DNA of 64,000 nucleotides from NCBI GenBank assembly GCA_002803225.1, contig NXFV01000191.1:1-64000 (forward strand), read 5' to 3'. Of this stretch, positions 21,501 through 32,900 are shown in pieces. Position 1 is the stretch's first letter, and every line of letters begins with the position of its first letter. This DNA comes from Gamarada debralockiae (lineage: Eukaryota; Ascomycota; Leotiomycetes; Helotiales; Hyphodiscaceae). A program made the position numbers and the translations under genes. Under the pieces are notes generated by a model. The model made no database searches and was not told the origin of the DNA. It saw only the letters and a program-made list of their open reading frames with translations.

Positions 21501-24500
21501 GAGGGTTTAGACCTCGAGTCCAGAAATCGGCTTGGAAGGACCGCTCTGCTGGCTGCGTGCTCAAATGCAGAACCCCACTTTATCATTGGCTTGGTTCGAT
21601 ATGGAGCCAAGGCGAAGTCTAAGGACTTCAAGAACAAGTCGTGTAAGAAACCCTAGATGATTTGTTCTTGATATGCTAATCTTCAGATAGGTCTTCATCT
21701 AATTGCTACAGTTCAATTGTCGAACCATGACCACGGGCCAAAGGACATTCAAAACACCTCAGATGTCATAAAAACCCTCATCCAGGCGGGAGCAGACATC
21801 AACGATGTCGATTTCGACGGCAATACCCCTTTTCTGGATGCAATTGAATCGAGCGGTCATTTTATGACTCTAAATATTAGACTACAGTCGATTCTCAAGT
21901 GTGGGGGGAAGGCAAACACATCCAATAATCGTGGAGAAACGGCCCTACATAAAGTTGCAAGTCTGAGAAACTCAGACCCTGGTCATTACGCACTGAGTGG
22001 GGTTGCTGATCGGATAGATTTTCTATTGCAGCCAAGCCTAGGACTCGACCTGCATGCACGGGATAACCAAGGGATTATGGCGATTCATATCGCTGCTTCG
22101 ACATCGGATATTAATACCTGGAAATTCATACAAGCTGGAGCAGACATACAAGCCCAAACGGATGATCGCCGTACTCCTCTTCATTTTGCAGCTGGAGCAG
22201 CACAGAGCACCGTCGTTGGCCTCCTCTGCAGGCTGTACCGAGAGAAATCCTGGACAGTAGATCAGAAGGATGAAACAGGCCGTACTGCTTTGCATTATTC
22301 GGCATTATCAGGTAACTCTGAATGCGCCTATTACCTCCTGCAGTCTGGCGCCGATCCCAATGTCATAGATAGTCAAGGCTTGACCCCACTTCACTTGGCC
22401 GCCGAGCATCAAATCGATACCACCAAACTCAGGAAAGCGCGCAAATACGAAAAATTAATATACTGGAAAGACGTCTCTTCCGGGATGGAAAATCTGTTTC
22501 CGTATATGGATACGAGACCAGGGAGTCCATTCCATAAGGTTAAGTGGAATTTGAGTCTAGCTATTCGTCAGGAGGAGGAAGCTCATATGGCACAAGACGT
22601 TGTTCTTTTGCTCTTGTCAGCCGGAGCAGACCCCGCTCTACTCGATAAGTCTGAGCAGACGGCGTACGATGTTGCTGTGTTTCTGAACAATGTAGAATTG
22701 GCGGACGTTCTTTTCCCTTTCAGGGAGAAGACAAACACGCAAAACTCTCTGGCAGACCAGTTGCTTTCCATCAGAAGTACGAGCGCGGAGGAAATTGTTC
22801 GAAATATCAATGTTGAGAGTGCCGACGCCTATACGCTTCTTCAAACCGCCATTGGTCTGAGAAACGAAGTTGTCCTCGATTCTCTCTTGAAGGCTGGAGT
22901 AGACCCAACAGCTCTCGGTCCTGACGCATTAACTCCTGTGCACGTGATTGCATACTTTGGTCTCACGTCAATGATGAAGATCGTCGCATCTCACGTCAAG
23001 GACTTCAATGTCTTCTCGCCTCCATTACTCCACGTTGCAGCAAGCAGAGAGCTATCAAACCTCCAGATGGTCGATTTGTTGATTGAGTTAGGTGTCAACG
23101 TGAATGCTCTATATCAAGAAGTTGACGACGAATGTCGAAGAAGCACAGGAAATCCAATTCCCTCTTACGCAGCTGCACATATCCTCGCGATGGGTAAACA
23201 ATGGTGGAACATCCCTGCCCTTAAGTCCCTGTGTGAAGCAGGAGCAGATCTCGAAATGACGGATGGAGATGGGAATTCCGTCCTGCAATGTGCACTTAAT
23301 GGAAAGAAGAGCGGATCTTGGGGAACTGGTTTCTGGCGAGATGTAACTTTGGAAGTGCTGCTAAGGTACGGTGCGAATATCAACGCCTTGTCTCCAGATA
23401 ATGGATCGACGCCTCTCATCGCATGTTTGGAATCCAACCGGGGTCGGAAGTTGGTACAGAGGCTTCTTGACTGCGGAGCTGATATTACCCTGGGAGAAGT
23501 ACCTGCCATATTTGCGGCTATCGAGAGCGAGGATCCCGATGCTGTAGCGGCAGTTCTTGATGCCGGCGCAGATGTCAATGCTCTATACCGTCCACAACAG
23601 ATCAAGAAGTGGGGCAAAGGTCCTAAAGTAGAAATTCCCCTTCTAGCAGCCGCACTGAAGGATGGTCTTGCAATTCGAGACACAGAAAGTGAAAGAGACA
23701 GAGAAACTAGGAGAGCGCGAGAGGCAATCGTTGCCCTTCTCCTAGAAAGTGGAGGGAACCCTCTCATGAAGCTCCAAGATGGCGAAAGTACTGTTCTACA
23801 TCAAATTGCCTACTACCACGGTCTCATTGCACCTATCCTGAAAGCTGGCGTTAATCTTGAAATCAGAGACTCTCAAGGCCGGACCCCATTACTTGCAGCT
23901 TGTGGTACCATAGATAAATCTTACCGCGGCACGGAAGACGAGTCCACGCCACGCGAGCTGATCCTTGCTGGCGCAGATATCCACGCGACAGACAATGCTG
24001 GGTCTACTCCTCTCCAACTCGCCGCTCGGTCTGGCCTGCTCGAAACCGTCACTTTGCTGCTGGAAAAAGGTCTATCCGCCTCCGCTACCAACCACGCAGA
24101 GCTCTCCCCGCTCTACTACGCTCTGAGCCATCCTTACTACCAGACGAAACTGAAGTTAACCAGAACGTTGCTAGATGCTGGAGCAGAGCCTCTGATCACA
24201 GGTCCAAATGGTGAAACACCACTGCATCTACTCGCCTCTTCCCTGATGCTGCTCAGTTCCTCCGACGGCGACCGAGATCGCATTTATCAGCGAGATGATA
24301 AGACGAATTATCTCGCTGAGTTTAACGGTCTGTATCAACGATTCGTTGATAGCGGCTGTGAACGTAACGGTCGCGACCATCTAGGAAACACACCTTTGTT
24401 CCCGTATGTCAAGAAGATCAAGTATCGGAGCGGCTATGTTCTTGTTGAGGCGCCGGCGGAGGAGGATGTGAGGGAGATGTTTGAGAGCCATGATGTACTT

Positions 24501-24713
24501 GCAGTCAATGAGGACGGGGATACGTTGTTGCATGCTGTGGCTGGGAGGGATGAGGCTTATGAGAGTGAGGGTGATGGAGTGTGGTTGTTTAAGGAGTTGA
24601 TGGCGAGGGGTTTGGATCCGAGGAGAGAAAATAAAAAGGGAGCGAGCGCTCTGGATGTTGCGGCTGCTTGTGGGAATGAAGCCATTCTGGGACTTTTTGT
24701 GAGGGAAGAATGA
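18526..24713 (+). CDS. NACHT-ankyrin repeat NLR-like receptor
   Basis: The exons are 18526-18565, 18622-21642 and 21691-24713, with introns of 56 and 48 nt. The second intron has branch site TGCTAAT and joins KNKSCLHLIATV in frame. The product is about 2027 aa. A short acidic N-terminus (MMDSDDFVLVER) precedes a NACHT ATPase with Walker A GIPGSGKS at residues 86-93 and Walker B VYVLFDALDEL at 179-189, followed by KLTMTSRPLPHL. The winged-helix/linker region runs to about residue 500. From about residue 520 to the C-terminus there are many ankyrin repeats (LHIAAQAGLTAYIMGLLEKG; TPLHLAAEH; TPLQLAARSGLLETVTLLLE). The gene has no internal stops. Such STAND proteins sense nonself or damage through the repeats and signal by NACHT-driven oligomerisation. 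No death-fold or HET effector domain is recognisable in the short N-terminus, so the output is unclear. Confidence 0.92.
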
Positions 24714-25019
24714 TGGGAAGGTTATAGATTTCCTAGAGCCCTTCAAGGAGGGATACTCGTGAGAAAAAGGGGGTGGGTAGTTATGCAAATCATACAGTGG
24801 TTTGAGCGATGCTCCTTAAGCTGTACGATATCTTGTGTGGAGAATCAAGGAGAAGTCAAGCAGGATACCCATTCTGCGATATTGATTTATCCGTGAAAGT
24901 GTCAACGAGTGATTCACATCCCCACCCCCTCTGCTAGATCGCGCTGCAATTCTCAAATACTACTGGCTTCCTGCTCACAAGTTGTCCTCTATGCGCTCCT
25001 CCTCCCTCACTAGTTAATC
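24714..25019. other. Convergent intergenic region
   Basis: A short 3'-to-3' gap between the NLR gene and the small minus-strand gene. Nothing else is seen. Confidence 0.4.
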
Positions 25020-25394
25020 TTAGCTTTCCTCACCTCCCCCATTCCCATTCCCACTCCCGTTCAACCCTGGAAACGGTATCCATCCCCAAACCCACCACCA
25101 AATGTCTCCCCACGAAAGACCCCCAAAAAGCCACTCATCGCCATGTCGCCCGCAATTCGTGTATACATTCAAATGCGCTTTATGCTCTTTTCCACCAATT
25201 TTATGCCGTCTCGATCTCGACGAAGAGCCGCTGTCGCTGCGTTGAGAGCGAAAAGAAGACGCGGGGGAGAGCGATGGCGATAGGGGGCTGGAGTCGGAGT
25301 CGGAGGTCGAGCGTAGTAGGCTGTTCGGAATTGCACGAGAGGGAAGGTTAGGGGTGTGTTGAGGGTACGAGAAGGACCGCGGTGCGGGTTCCAT
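25020..25394 (-). CDS. Small Ser/Arg-rich protein of unknown function
   Basis: The frame ends at 25020. The first in-frame ATG is at 25394 (MEPAPRSFSYPQHTP), giving 124 aa. The frame is open for another 42 codons upstream without an ATG, so a 5' exon could exist. The middle is a low-complexity Ser/Arg/Asp stretch, followed by a more ordered-looking segment (HLNVYTNCGRHGDEWLFGG) and a Trp-rich piece (WGDIWWWVWGWIPF). The HGDEWLFGG motif looks familiar from small conserved fungal proteins, but I cannot name the family. The Trp-rich region followed by a Gly/Asn tail could be membrane-associated. Confidence 0.45.
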   Translation of the reverse strand: MEPAPRSFSYPQHTPNLPSRAIPNSLLRSTSDSDSSPLSPSLSPASSFRSQRSDSGSSSRSRRHKIGGKEHKAHLNVYTNCGRHGDEWLFGGLSWGDIWWWVWGWIPFPGLNGSGNGNGGGEES

Positions 25395-26386
25395 TCCCGG
25401 ATATCGAAGGAGGATAATGGGGACAGGTGAGCGTGAGCGTGAGTGAGGATATGGCTCTGATTCTGACCCTGCTTTTGCTGTTGCGGCAGGCACGTTGTAG
25501 ATGATAATCACCAGCTTCAAGTTTGCATTCGAATTTGGGGCCTTTTCAAATTTTCAATTCAAAGTCGTTAACGTGTCTCGGTATCATTGAACCAAGAGCT
25601 AGTATGGCATGGCGACGTCAAGAATACAATAAACTCAGCAAATTGACCCAAGTCAATGGTCACGGACTCATATCAGGTGGGCTTCTGGCATTATGTATGC
25701 CAGCGCTTGCTGCAACAGAAAAGATATATAGGAATACTCGTGCCGTGTCTCACAGGAGAAGAAGGAAGCTCGGTGAGGATCAATCAATAAACCATGTCTT
25801 CATTGATGCAATGCGCTGTTCACTCAATTGTCGCCAAGTAACAATACAATGAGGCTGATGACACTGTAGTATGTCACTCGTGCTGAGTGATTGTGCGCGA
25901 TCGCTTGCTTGTGTATGCTGAGCCTCCAGCCTCCCTGCTGCGCAGAACACCACTTTGTGCCGCAGCTGCCATGGGGAACGAGATATCTCAATATTATATG
26001 GAAATCTCCTCCGTACGGAGGATATGCATTCGGAGAGATTCGGGTAAGAGTCAAACTGATTGCAGTAAATTATCCCGTCGTTGGGGCTGTACAATGCAAG
26101 AGAAAAAGTCAAAATTCCCACGAGGAGCAGTTCGCAAGTGACATAGCCCAGTTCACGTTGCGCAGGCATACGTCAAACTCAATTGGCTAGCCACTTTTCC
26201 AATGGGAACGGAGTCTGAGGGCGGGGAAATCGTGGCGCTTGTTATTTCCACGATAATAAGAGAAGTAGAAATATCTTCGACAGTCGTTCAGCTTTTGAAA
26301 ACATGAAAAGTTGTACTGGAAATGATATCTTCATGTTCATTTATTATCAAAACCTCGACGTCATCTTACAGCCATATGCATAACTA
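25395..26386. other. Intergenic, no gene seen
   Basis: Frames on both strands overlap here but none has a supportable start, splice pattern or recognisable motif. Confidence 0.4.
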
Positions 26387-26881
26387 GTGTGGTGTACGCG
26401 AAAATCACGTTTCCTCAAAAAAAGCGACACCACAAAAATCATAGAATTTAACCCACTTATAACTCGACCACTATAAGTCTAGTTAGGTTTATATAATATA
26501 TAAATTAATTATACTATATAACCGTATTTTACTTAAGTATATAATAAATATAAAGGTGTTTTGGTTGTGTTTTAATAAGTCTTTGAAATCGTGATGTTGG
26601 GGCTTTGTGACCTAGAATTATAAAGCCTTATATTCAGGGCCTCCCAGCGGGGTCCTCGAAATCACGACACAGCCCCAAAATCGCGATTCCGAGGACCTTA
26701 TTAAAACACAGCCAAAACACTTATTTATTCTTAATCCTAAAGCCAAATACAAGAATTAAGTATAATAACTAATTATCTTATATATTCAGTAGTCTAGAGG
26801 TATGTGTATGGAGCTATAAGTGGGTTAAATTCTATGATTTTTGGGGTGTCGCTTTTTTTTTTTGAATCGCGTATACCACTG
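26387..26881. mobile_element. Foldback MITE with TA target-site duplication
   Basis: The element is flanked by TA at 26385-26386 and 26882-26883. Its ends are GTGTGGTGTACGCG (left) and, on the other strand, CAGTGGTATACGCG (right). The inverted similarity continues inward, including AAGCGACACC (26426 region), then CATAGAATTTAACCCACTTA, and near the centre GTGTTTTAATAAG with a TTGGGGCT block. Almost the whole 495 bp therefore folds into one long imperfect hairpin with arms of about 245 bp. There is no coding capacity. TA duplication and CAGTGG-like ends suggest mobilisation by a Tc1/mariner/pogo-type transposase. The left arm differs from the right mostly by T for C or A for G, as repeat-induced point mutation would leave. 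Confidence 0.8.
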
Positions 26882-28370
26882 TAACGACCGCAAGATACAT
26901 ACCCACAAAAGCACTTAGTTATCTATCCACAAATTAGTGCAAAGATCATAGGCATCGTACAAATGTGTATCCAGAGTCTAGAAGTCATATTTTTCACGCT
27001 TATAAAGAAGAACAAAGACTACGGGGACAAAGAGAGGCACCAGGCCGATACTCCAATCCCGCCGTCAGTTCCTGAAGGTGGGTTAGCAACGCCTCCAAAG
27101 GTCATTGTTGGTGGAAGATCGCAACAATATGGAGGGGAAATGGCAGAAGGATGGCCGATGCAAGTGTCAAAAGCGTGACACTATCCTATGAGATAAGAAC
27201 AGGCGGGTGTTGAGAACAGTGGAGCCCAGCTGAGGGTTGACGGAGTGGAAGTTCTCAAGTACTATGTTCTCTAGGGATCCTCGCTCTTCTATGCCTCCCC
27301 TATCGTCCCTGTTCCCTTCTTCTCCTTGCTCCTATCCGCATATTGGACATTTTCATACCGTCCTACTCTAGAATCTCTTGCTTCGTCTACGGTTATGGAT
27401 CCTTTGGAGGTCTCGTGTGAATGATGCCTTCTGTGCAGGAACGAGTGTATACTGTGTATGTGTGCGAGATTGGCGTCGGGGGCTTCTATGCTGGCGTTTT
27501 TAGAGGTATCTGCTTCAGGGTGGGGTAGGGTGGTGTTGCGATCTGGTGAGAGGAGATCAGCTCTCTGCTCTCAAATCACGTGTGTAGTAGGAGGCTGATA
27601 GACAGGTACCTCGACAGAATGGTTCTGCGAAGCCGGTATACCTGCTCGATACATTTGCTTCTTTCGAAGACAGCGGTTCTTGGACATTGGCCTTCATTGT
27701 TATAGTGAGTTAAGAGGCGCGGCGTTTGTGGGTGCTGCTGTTTGAGGATTGTATTTAAGGTTCGGAGGAAAAATGGTAATTTTTATACTATTGGAGATGT
27801 GATAAGTGATTGGAAGAGTTCGCAGGACGTTATGATTATCTTGCCTGCCAGACGTCAGTGCAGACTCTTGGAGGCTTTTAAGGTTCGCTGCGATCAGACT
27901 TTTCGATGTGCTTAGCCCGGCCATGCACCAAGTCTTGGGTCATCTAGCCATTGAATCAACGGGAAGATGTCTCTACTGCGCGTATCGGGCTTTGAGTAAA
28001 TAAAGTAGGCTATTACTCACAATTCTTAAGTGTCATTGATTACGGGATTATTATCTTCTTGAATGGTTGCTGGAGTTTGCTTTAAACTTGATCAGTCCCA
28101 GACCTGGCAGGCACTGCCAGAAAGACGCCCATGAACGATTCTATGGGCCGTCATTGCAAAAGATTTGTTGAAAATGATTATGAAGAAAAATTGTAGATAG
28201 GTAGACTTTTCAACGATATGAGAACCGATGAAATATGAGGTCGATTTGAGCAACTTCCTATCTTTTCCTATCGTACAAACTGACGGGAACCCAACATCTG
28301 AAAAGTCTTTTGTGAAATAGACTTGTGTAAAGGAGTAAAATCAACCTTGTTATGCTTGCGTTGCGTTATC
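26882..28370. other. Intergenic, no gene seen
   Basis: No supported gene is seen in these 1.5 kb. Short frames exist on both strands but lack any family pattern. Confidence 0.4.
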
Positions 28371-29916
28371 TCACCGCTCAGCGGGATCTCCACTCTCGGT
28401 CTCCCTCAATAGCTCATCTTGCTCTGCCCTCTCTTCCTCTGCCCTTCTCTCTGCATCCACCTCCTCGGGCATCTTGTGGCCAGCAAAGACCGCGAGCATG
28501 CCGAGATCATAACACGCTTTCAGAGATCCAGCACACAAGAAAGCGACCCAGAATAAACCCCTATTTGCGAGTAGACCCGTAAGGGACGGTCCTAAAGCCT
28601 GAGAGCTCGTCTTCACCACGTTTATCAATCCCATCACGGCAGTTCGTTCAGCGGGCAAGATAACGGCAGCTAGGAAGGCAGATCGCGGAGCTACATCCAT
28701 AGATTGTGTGCAAGAGCGGAGGATCAAGAAGAGCATAGCAAAGGGCAGAGAATTCGGGATTCCGATGAGCGCGAGGAAGATGGCGGAGGGGAGATGTGTA
28801 AAGACCATTGTTTGAATGTTGCCGAATCGTTTGGCGATGCTGGAGGCGAGGAGCATGGATCCTGCTGCTATGATTGATGTGGTGAAGAAAAGGGAGCCGA
28901 GACGACCGTCTCCAAGGTCGAACTTCTTTTTGAAGAACCATGTGACCCAGGAACTATCTCGCGTTAGTTGCTGCTAATGATAGTTTGGAGAGGCCACTTA
29001 CAGAGGAGCAAGACCGGATGCGAATGCATCGAGCGCAAATAGAACACATAGATTGAACACAACAATCCTACTATCAGCACTGATCTCAGGTAGCCAAGAC
29101 TTGAACTTTGACTTCTTGGGTTCCAAGTCCTGACTACGGTCTCCCAGCAAAGGAGCAGCTTCTGGATCCGCAGCAGGCACGACCTTCTTCTCGACCTCGC
29201 ACTTCTTGCTCAATGCCAAAGCTAAGAAGAGTTTGATAAGTCCAAAGGCTGCGTAGCCCCAAAACACAGCACGGTATGTCTCCACCTCAGTCCAGTGTAG
29301 CTGGTGTCGCATGTAATCGATCAGCCATCCAGTAACTATCATCCCACATGCTGCCCCAGCTGTCCCGATGAGAGAGTACCAGGCATAGATATCGCTTCTG
29401 TTTGCGGCGGGGGTTAGTTGTGCGAGGGTTGATTCTTCGATAGCGCGGAAGGGTCCGATTTCGTTTCCACTGTTCCCAATTACCCGTTAGCTTAGCTCTT
29501 CTTTATTCCCGTACCAAGCATTGAGATGACTGGACGCACCTGGGACTGATCACACCAAAGATGGCCGCAGCAAGCAGCACCCAATAATTTCCAAACAATG
29601 CAAATATGACTCCGCTACAAGCCATCAACGCAGCGCCCAGCGCCAGCGTAGCTTTGCGTCCCAATGCATCCGCGAACAGCGTGAGGAAGAAACTGATAAT
29701 TGTATCTCCGACGAGCGTCAAAGTCATAAATAGACCGCTCTTCGTCTCTGAGGTGCCGACTACTGTTAGGTACGCAACGAGGATAAGTGTTGAGGCGCCA
29801 TATGCGAAGAGCCGGACGAAGCGTTGAATGCATAGCAGTTTTGTATCGAGGGTTGAACTGTAGAGGGAGACGAGACCAAGCTCTTCGAGAACCTTCGTCA
29901 GGAATTTCGTAGCCAT
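28371..29916 (-). CDS. Major facilitator superfamily transporter
   Basis: The exons are 29916-29540, 29469-29002 and 28953-28371, with introns of 70 and 48 nt. All joins are in frame (ISPSGNEIGPFRAIEE; GLAPLSWVTWFFKK) and give 475 aa. The start ATG at 29916 (MATKFLTKVLEELGL) is preferred over one at 30018 because it precedes a typical short cytoplasmic N-terminus. About 11-12 helices are visible. The A-motif-like loop between helices 2 and 3 is present (LFADALGRKATLALGAAL). A long central cytoplasmic loop is acidic/basic (LLGDRSQDLEPKKSKF), and helices 7-12 end in a charged Glu-rich tail. The plasma or vacuolar membrane is likely. The substrate cannot be read from the sequence, and there is no neighbouring pathway gene to suggest one. 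Confidence 0.88.
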
Positions 29917-32900
29917 TGTGATTTTGTTGATGGCTCTGCAGACTTTGCTTTGCAGAAGCTTCGGAGCTCTGTAACTGAAAGGTACGCTCTTAAAGGAGGT
30001 CGATAAGACGATAACCAAGGGTTTCGAGGGATCTAGGCTGCAGCACTGGCTCGATTGGGTGAGACAAAGCTCAAAAGCTTGGGAGTTGAAGTTATTCAGA
30101 AGGATTCTCGTATCAATTCGGATTTATGTCATCCCGCAGGTCGCATAAGGCAGCCTTAAAAAAAGCTTGCGCGTTCGCCCAACCATCTTAGCAGCGGTCT
30201 CTGCAATCAAAAGAACTGGGTTTGTGTTGAATAGTACGTCAGTTGGATGTCACAGAAGGTCACTGATGGCTTCCAATTGGTGTTCAAGGAGCTTTAATAT
30301 TCGCCTATCCGGGGCTTTGTTCCACGAGGCCAGTGCCGTCATTCTGGGGGGCCTCAGGCCGCAGGGCATTCGGATGATCTACATGTGCTTTGGCCTCCCT
30401 GAGCGAATCTCGGAAAACTTGAGCTATAGCCCTCTGCTGCATGGTTCGAAGGCACAACTCAAGACCCGCTCCGTAACCTTATTTGCCATCCATCTTAGGC
30501 TGCAACTCAGTGTATCGTGATCTCGCTGGCTTGTGATTGTTAGAGCAATGAGCATGAGTTTCCGAAGGGCAAGGATCCTCCACGAGACCGAGATGTCGGT
30601 GTCCGCATGGTTTCTCAAGCTACGGTACCTCAATGACGGCTATCTTTGATGCACCTCCCCGCGATTTCATGAGAATCATGCTACATTGAATTAGGGAGAA
30701 ATGCCACAGGGAACTCACAAAGCTAGGTCTGGGCCATGGAAGAGGGGTTGCGATGTTGATCAAGCAAAATGCTCGATTCTGAATGTCAATCCACGGAATT
30801 GCTACCCATGAAGTCTTGAACGCTCTTCTACCGCCTATCGATTCTCGCTGATTGTACCCTATTCAATGTACACCGTACCATTTCATTACCGCACGAAGAA
30901 AAGACAAGTGGAGATGCGGTTGCTAACACATCTACGCTGCCTATATACCTGCAGATATGCATCGTGGATTGGCAATGACAGAGGCTGTAATATCGTCATT
31001 GCATTTAGCAATGGATGGTCCATACAAAAGTGTCCAGTTTGATCCGAATTAGCATCGTGGGCTTTGCCGGGTCACGGCTAACAGCCATCGAGATACTGGA
31101 GAAGATTGATGTTGTAAAATCCGCGCCAATTCAAGTTGTATTCCTTCGCAGTCTTGTAGATATATGGAAATAAAAAGCAGGACTTTAATAGAGCACGTTC
31201 GGCATGATGTCTACTAGCACAGCCACTATCTGGCAGGCACATCAGGGTAGTTTAGGGGAGGATAGGAGACAATATGGGAATTTGCAATTTGATGCGTTTT
31301 GTTCCAGGTAGCTGACCAGAAGGTGAAGGATCCCCCACTTGGGTGTATTGAGAGCTTTCGTGGATGGCCTTTTGTCTTGAGAAAGTGTGAATGAAATATA
31401 CTCTTTTGAAGCAACAATATTGGAAGACACAATTGAAGGTCATCAATCGTGTGATGTGAGTCAGGAGCGTCTATGATTATTTGATAAAAGCCAAGATGGA
31501 GAACTTGAAGCGAATATCTCATCTCTCGACAAGTTCCAGTGCGGAAACTCGGGAGTGCGAGATAGCAACGAGGGGAGCGTATGCGCTTCAACCTAAGCGG
31601 GCTAGGTCAATAGCTGCCACGTATAAATATAAGCAGTACATCTATGACCTCTTCTCCTGCCATCAGATGCCTCATTGATGGAAGGACACTCTGCCACTCG
31701 CGCATAAAATCTAACCATTGGGAAAGGAGCATAAATTGCTATTATGATTGGAACGAATGTCCCAGTCAGATGCGGAGGCAGTTGGGATTCAGGTTTTGTA
31801 GCTCCGCGCATCAAGATTGCACATAGTCGTGCTTTGGGTAAAGGGGGAGGCTTAGCACACTTCAAGGGTCGAAATTATCAGCCATAATTGAAAGATGATG
31901 ACAATAACAAATCCATTCTTAAAGAAATCAGTAGACCGGGAGAGCAGCTTCCCAACACGGCTCTCCCTAGAATCGCCCCCAAAACAAAACTCCAAAAATA
32001 AAACAACAAAAAAATCTCACTCAAGATTTCTTTCCAAGAGATCACTCATTTATGTGATCTCTTCCTTCGGGCTTACCGTGGATTCTATGGCCTCCCGGCT
32101 TCCTTATAGTTCAGATTCGGTCTATGACCAAGGGGCACGACAACAACCTAACAGCCGAACAGCCGTCGGATTGCTCTTGAAGAACAATTTAGTATTGTGA
32201 GACGGTGACCAAGGGGTACTAGGATTCATCGATCGCAACTGGCCGGCTGGGTTTGTTGAAGAAAAATTGCTTATTTTGTTTGATAAAGGTGGTAAGGTAA
32301 ACCGGATTGAAGCCGACGAGACGACGAGACGACGATGCGGGCGGAGCGGGCGGAGCGGTGCCTGCTTCTAAGCTGTGATGGAGCGCAGGCCGGGGCGGGA
32401 TAGAAGCATGCTCAACAAACCTTCGCTTCCCAGTATCTCATCGTCTCTAAACCAGATTACATGCACCAAGCTCCAAGGTTCCTCCCTCGTTTGGGGAGCG
32501 CTTCTTCCAGGGGCCCGATTTTCCAATTCTAGCATCCAAGCACCACACACGTACATGGCCATTGACATATCCAGCCTCCACATTCCAAATCGGCACGACT
32601 GACATGACGAACGGAACGGGCAGGTGGCAGGTAATTCTGTGCGACCCAACCTTCCCCAGCGGCAAATTCAGATGTTAGTCCTGCCCTCGGGTTCGCAACG
32701 ATGAAATGCGTGTCGACAACAACAAAGAGAAAGAAATGTACAGGACAAGTATATGGACACGAGAGAGCCTGCAACAACGGAATTGAAGTCCCTAAGGTAA
32801 GACGCTGCATGGCTCATGACTGCGAACGAAAGCTCCGATGTCGCTAGAATCGGTGTTTCGAACAGAAATTGTACACTGCCGGTGAAAATATTGAGTGGAG

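Noticed and set aside
23165..23767. 200-codon open frame on the minus strand inside the ankyrin gene
   Set aside because: It mirrors the plus-strand ankyrin exon, is Ser/Arg-rich in the way of antisense frames and has no recognisable motif.
25780..26190. Overlapping frames on both strands before the MITE
   Set aside because: Neither strand shows a family pattern, good start context or splice structure.
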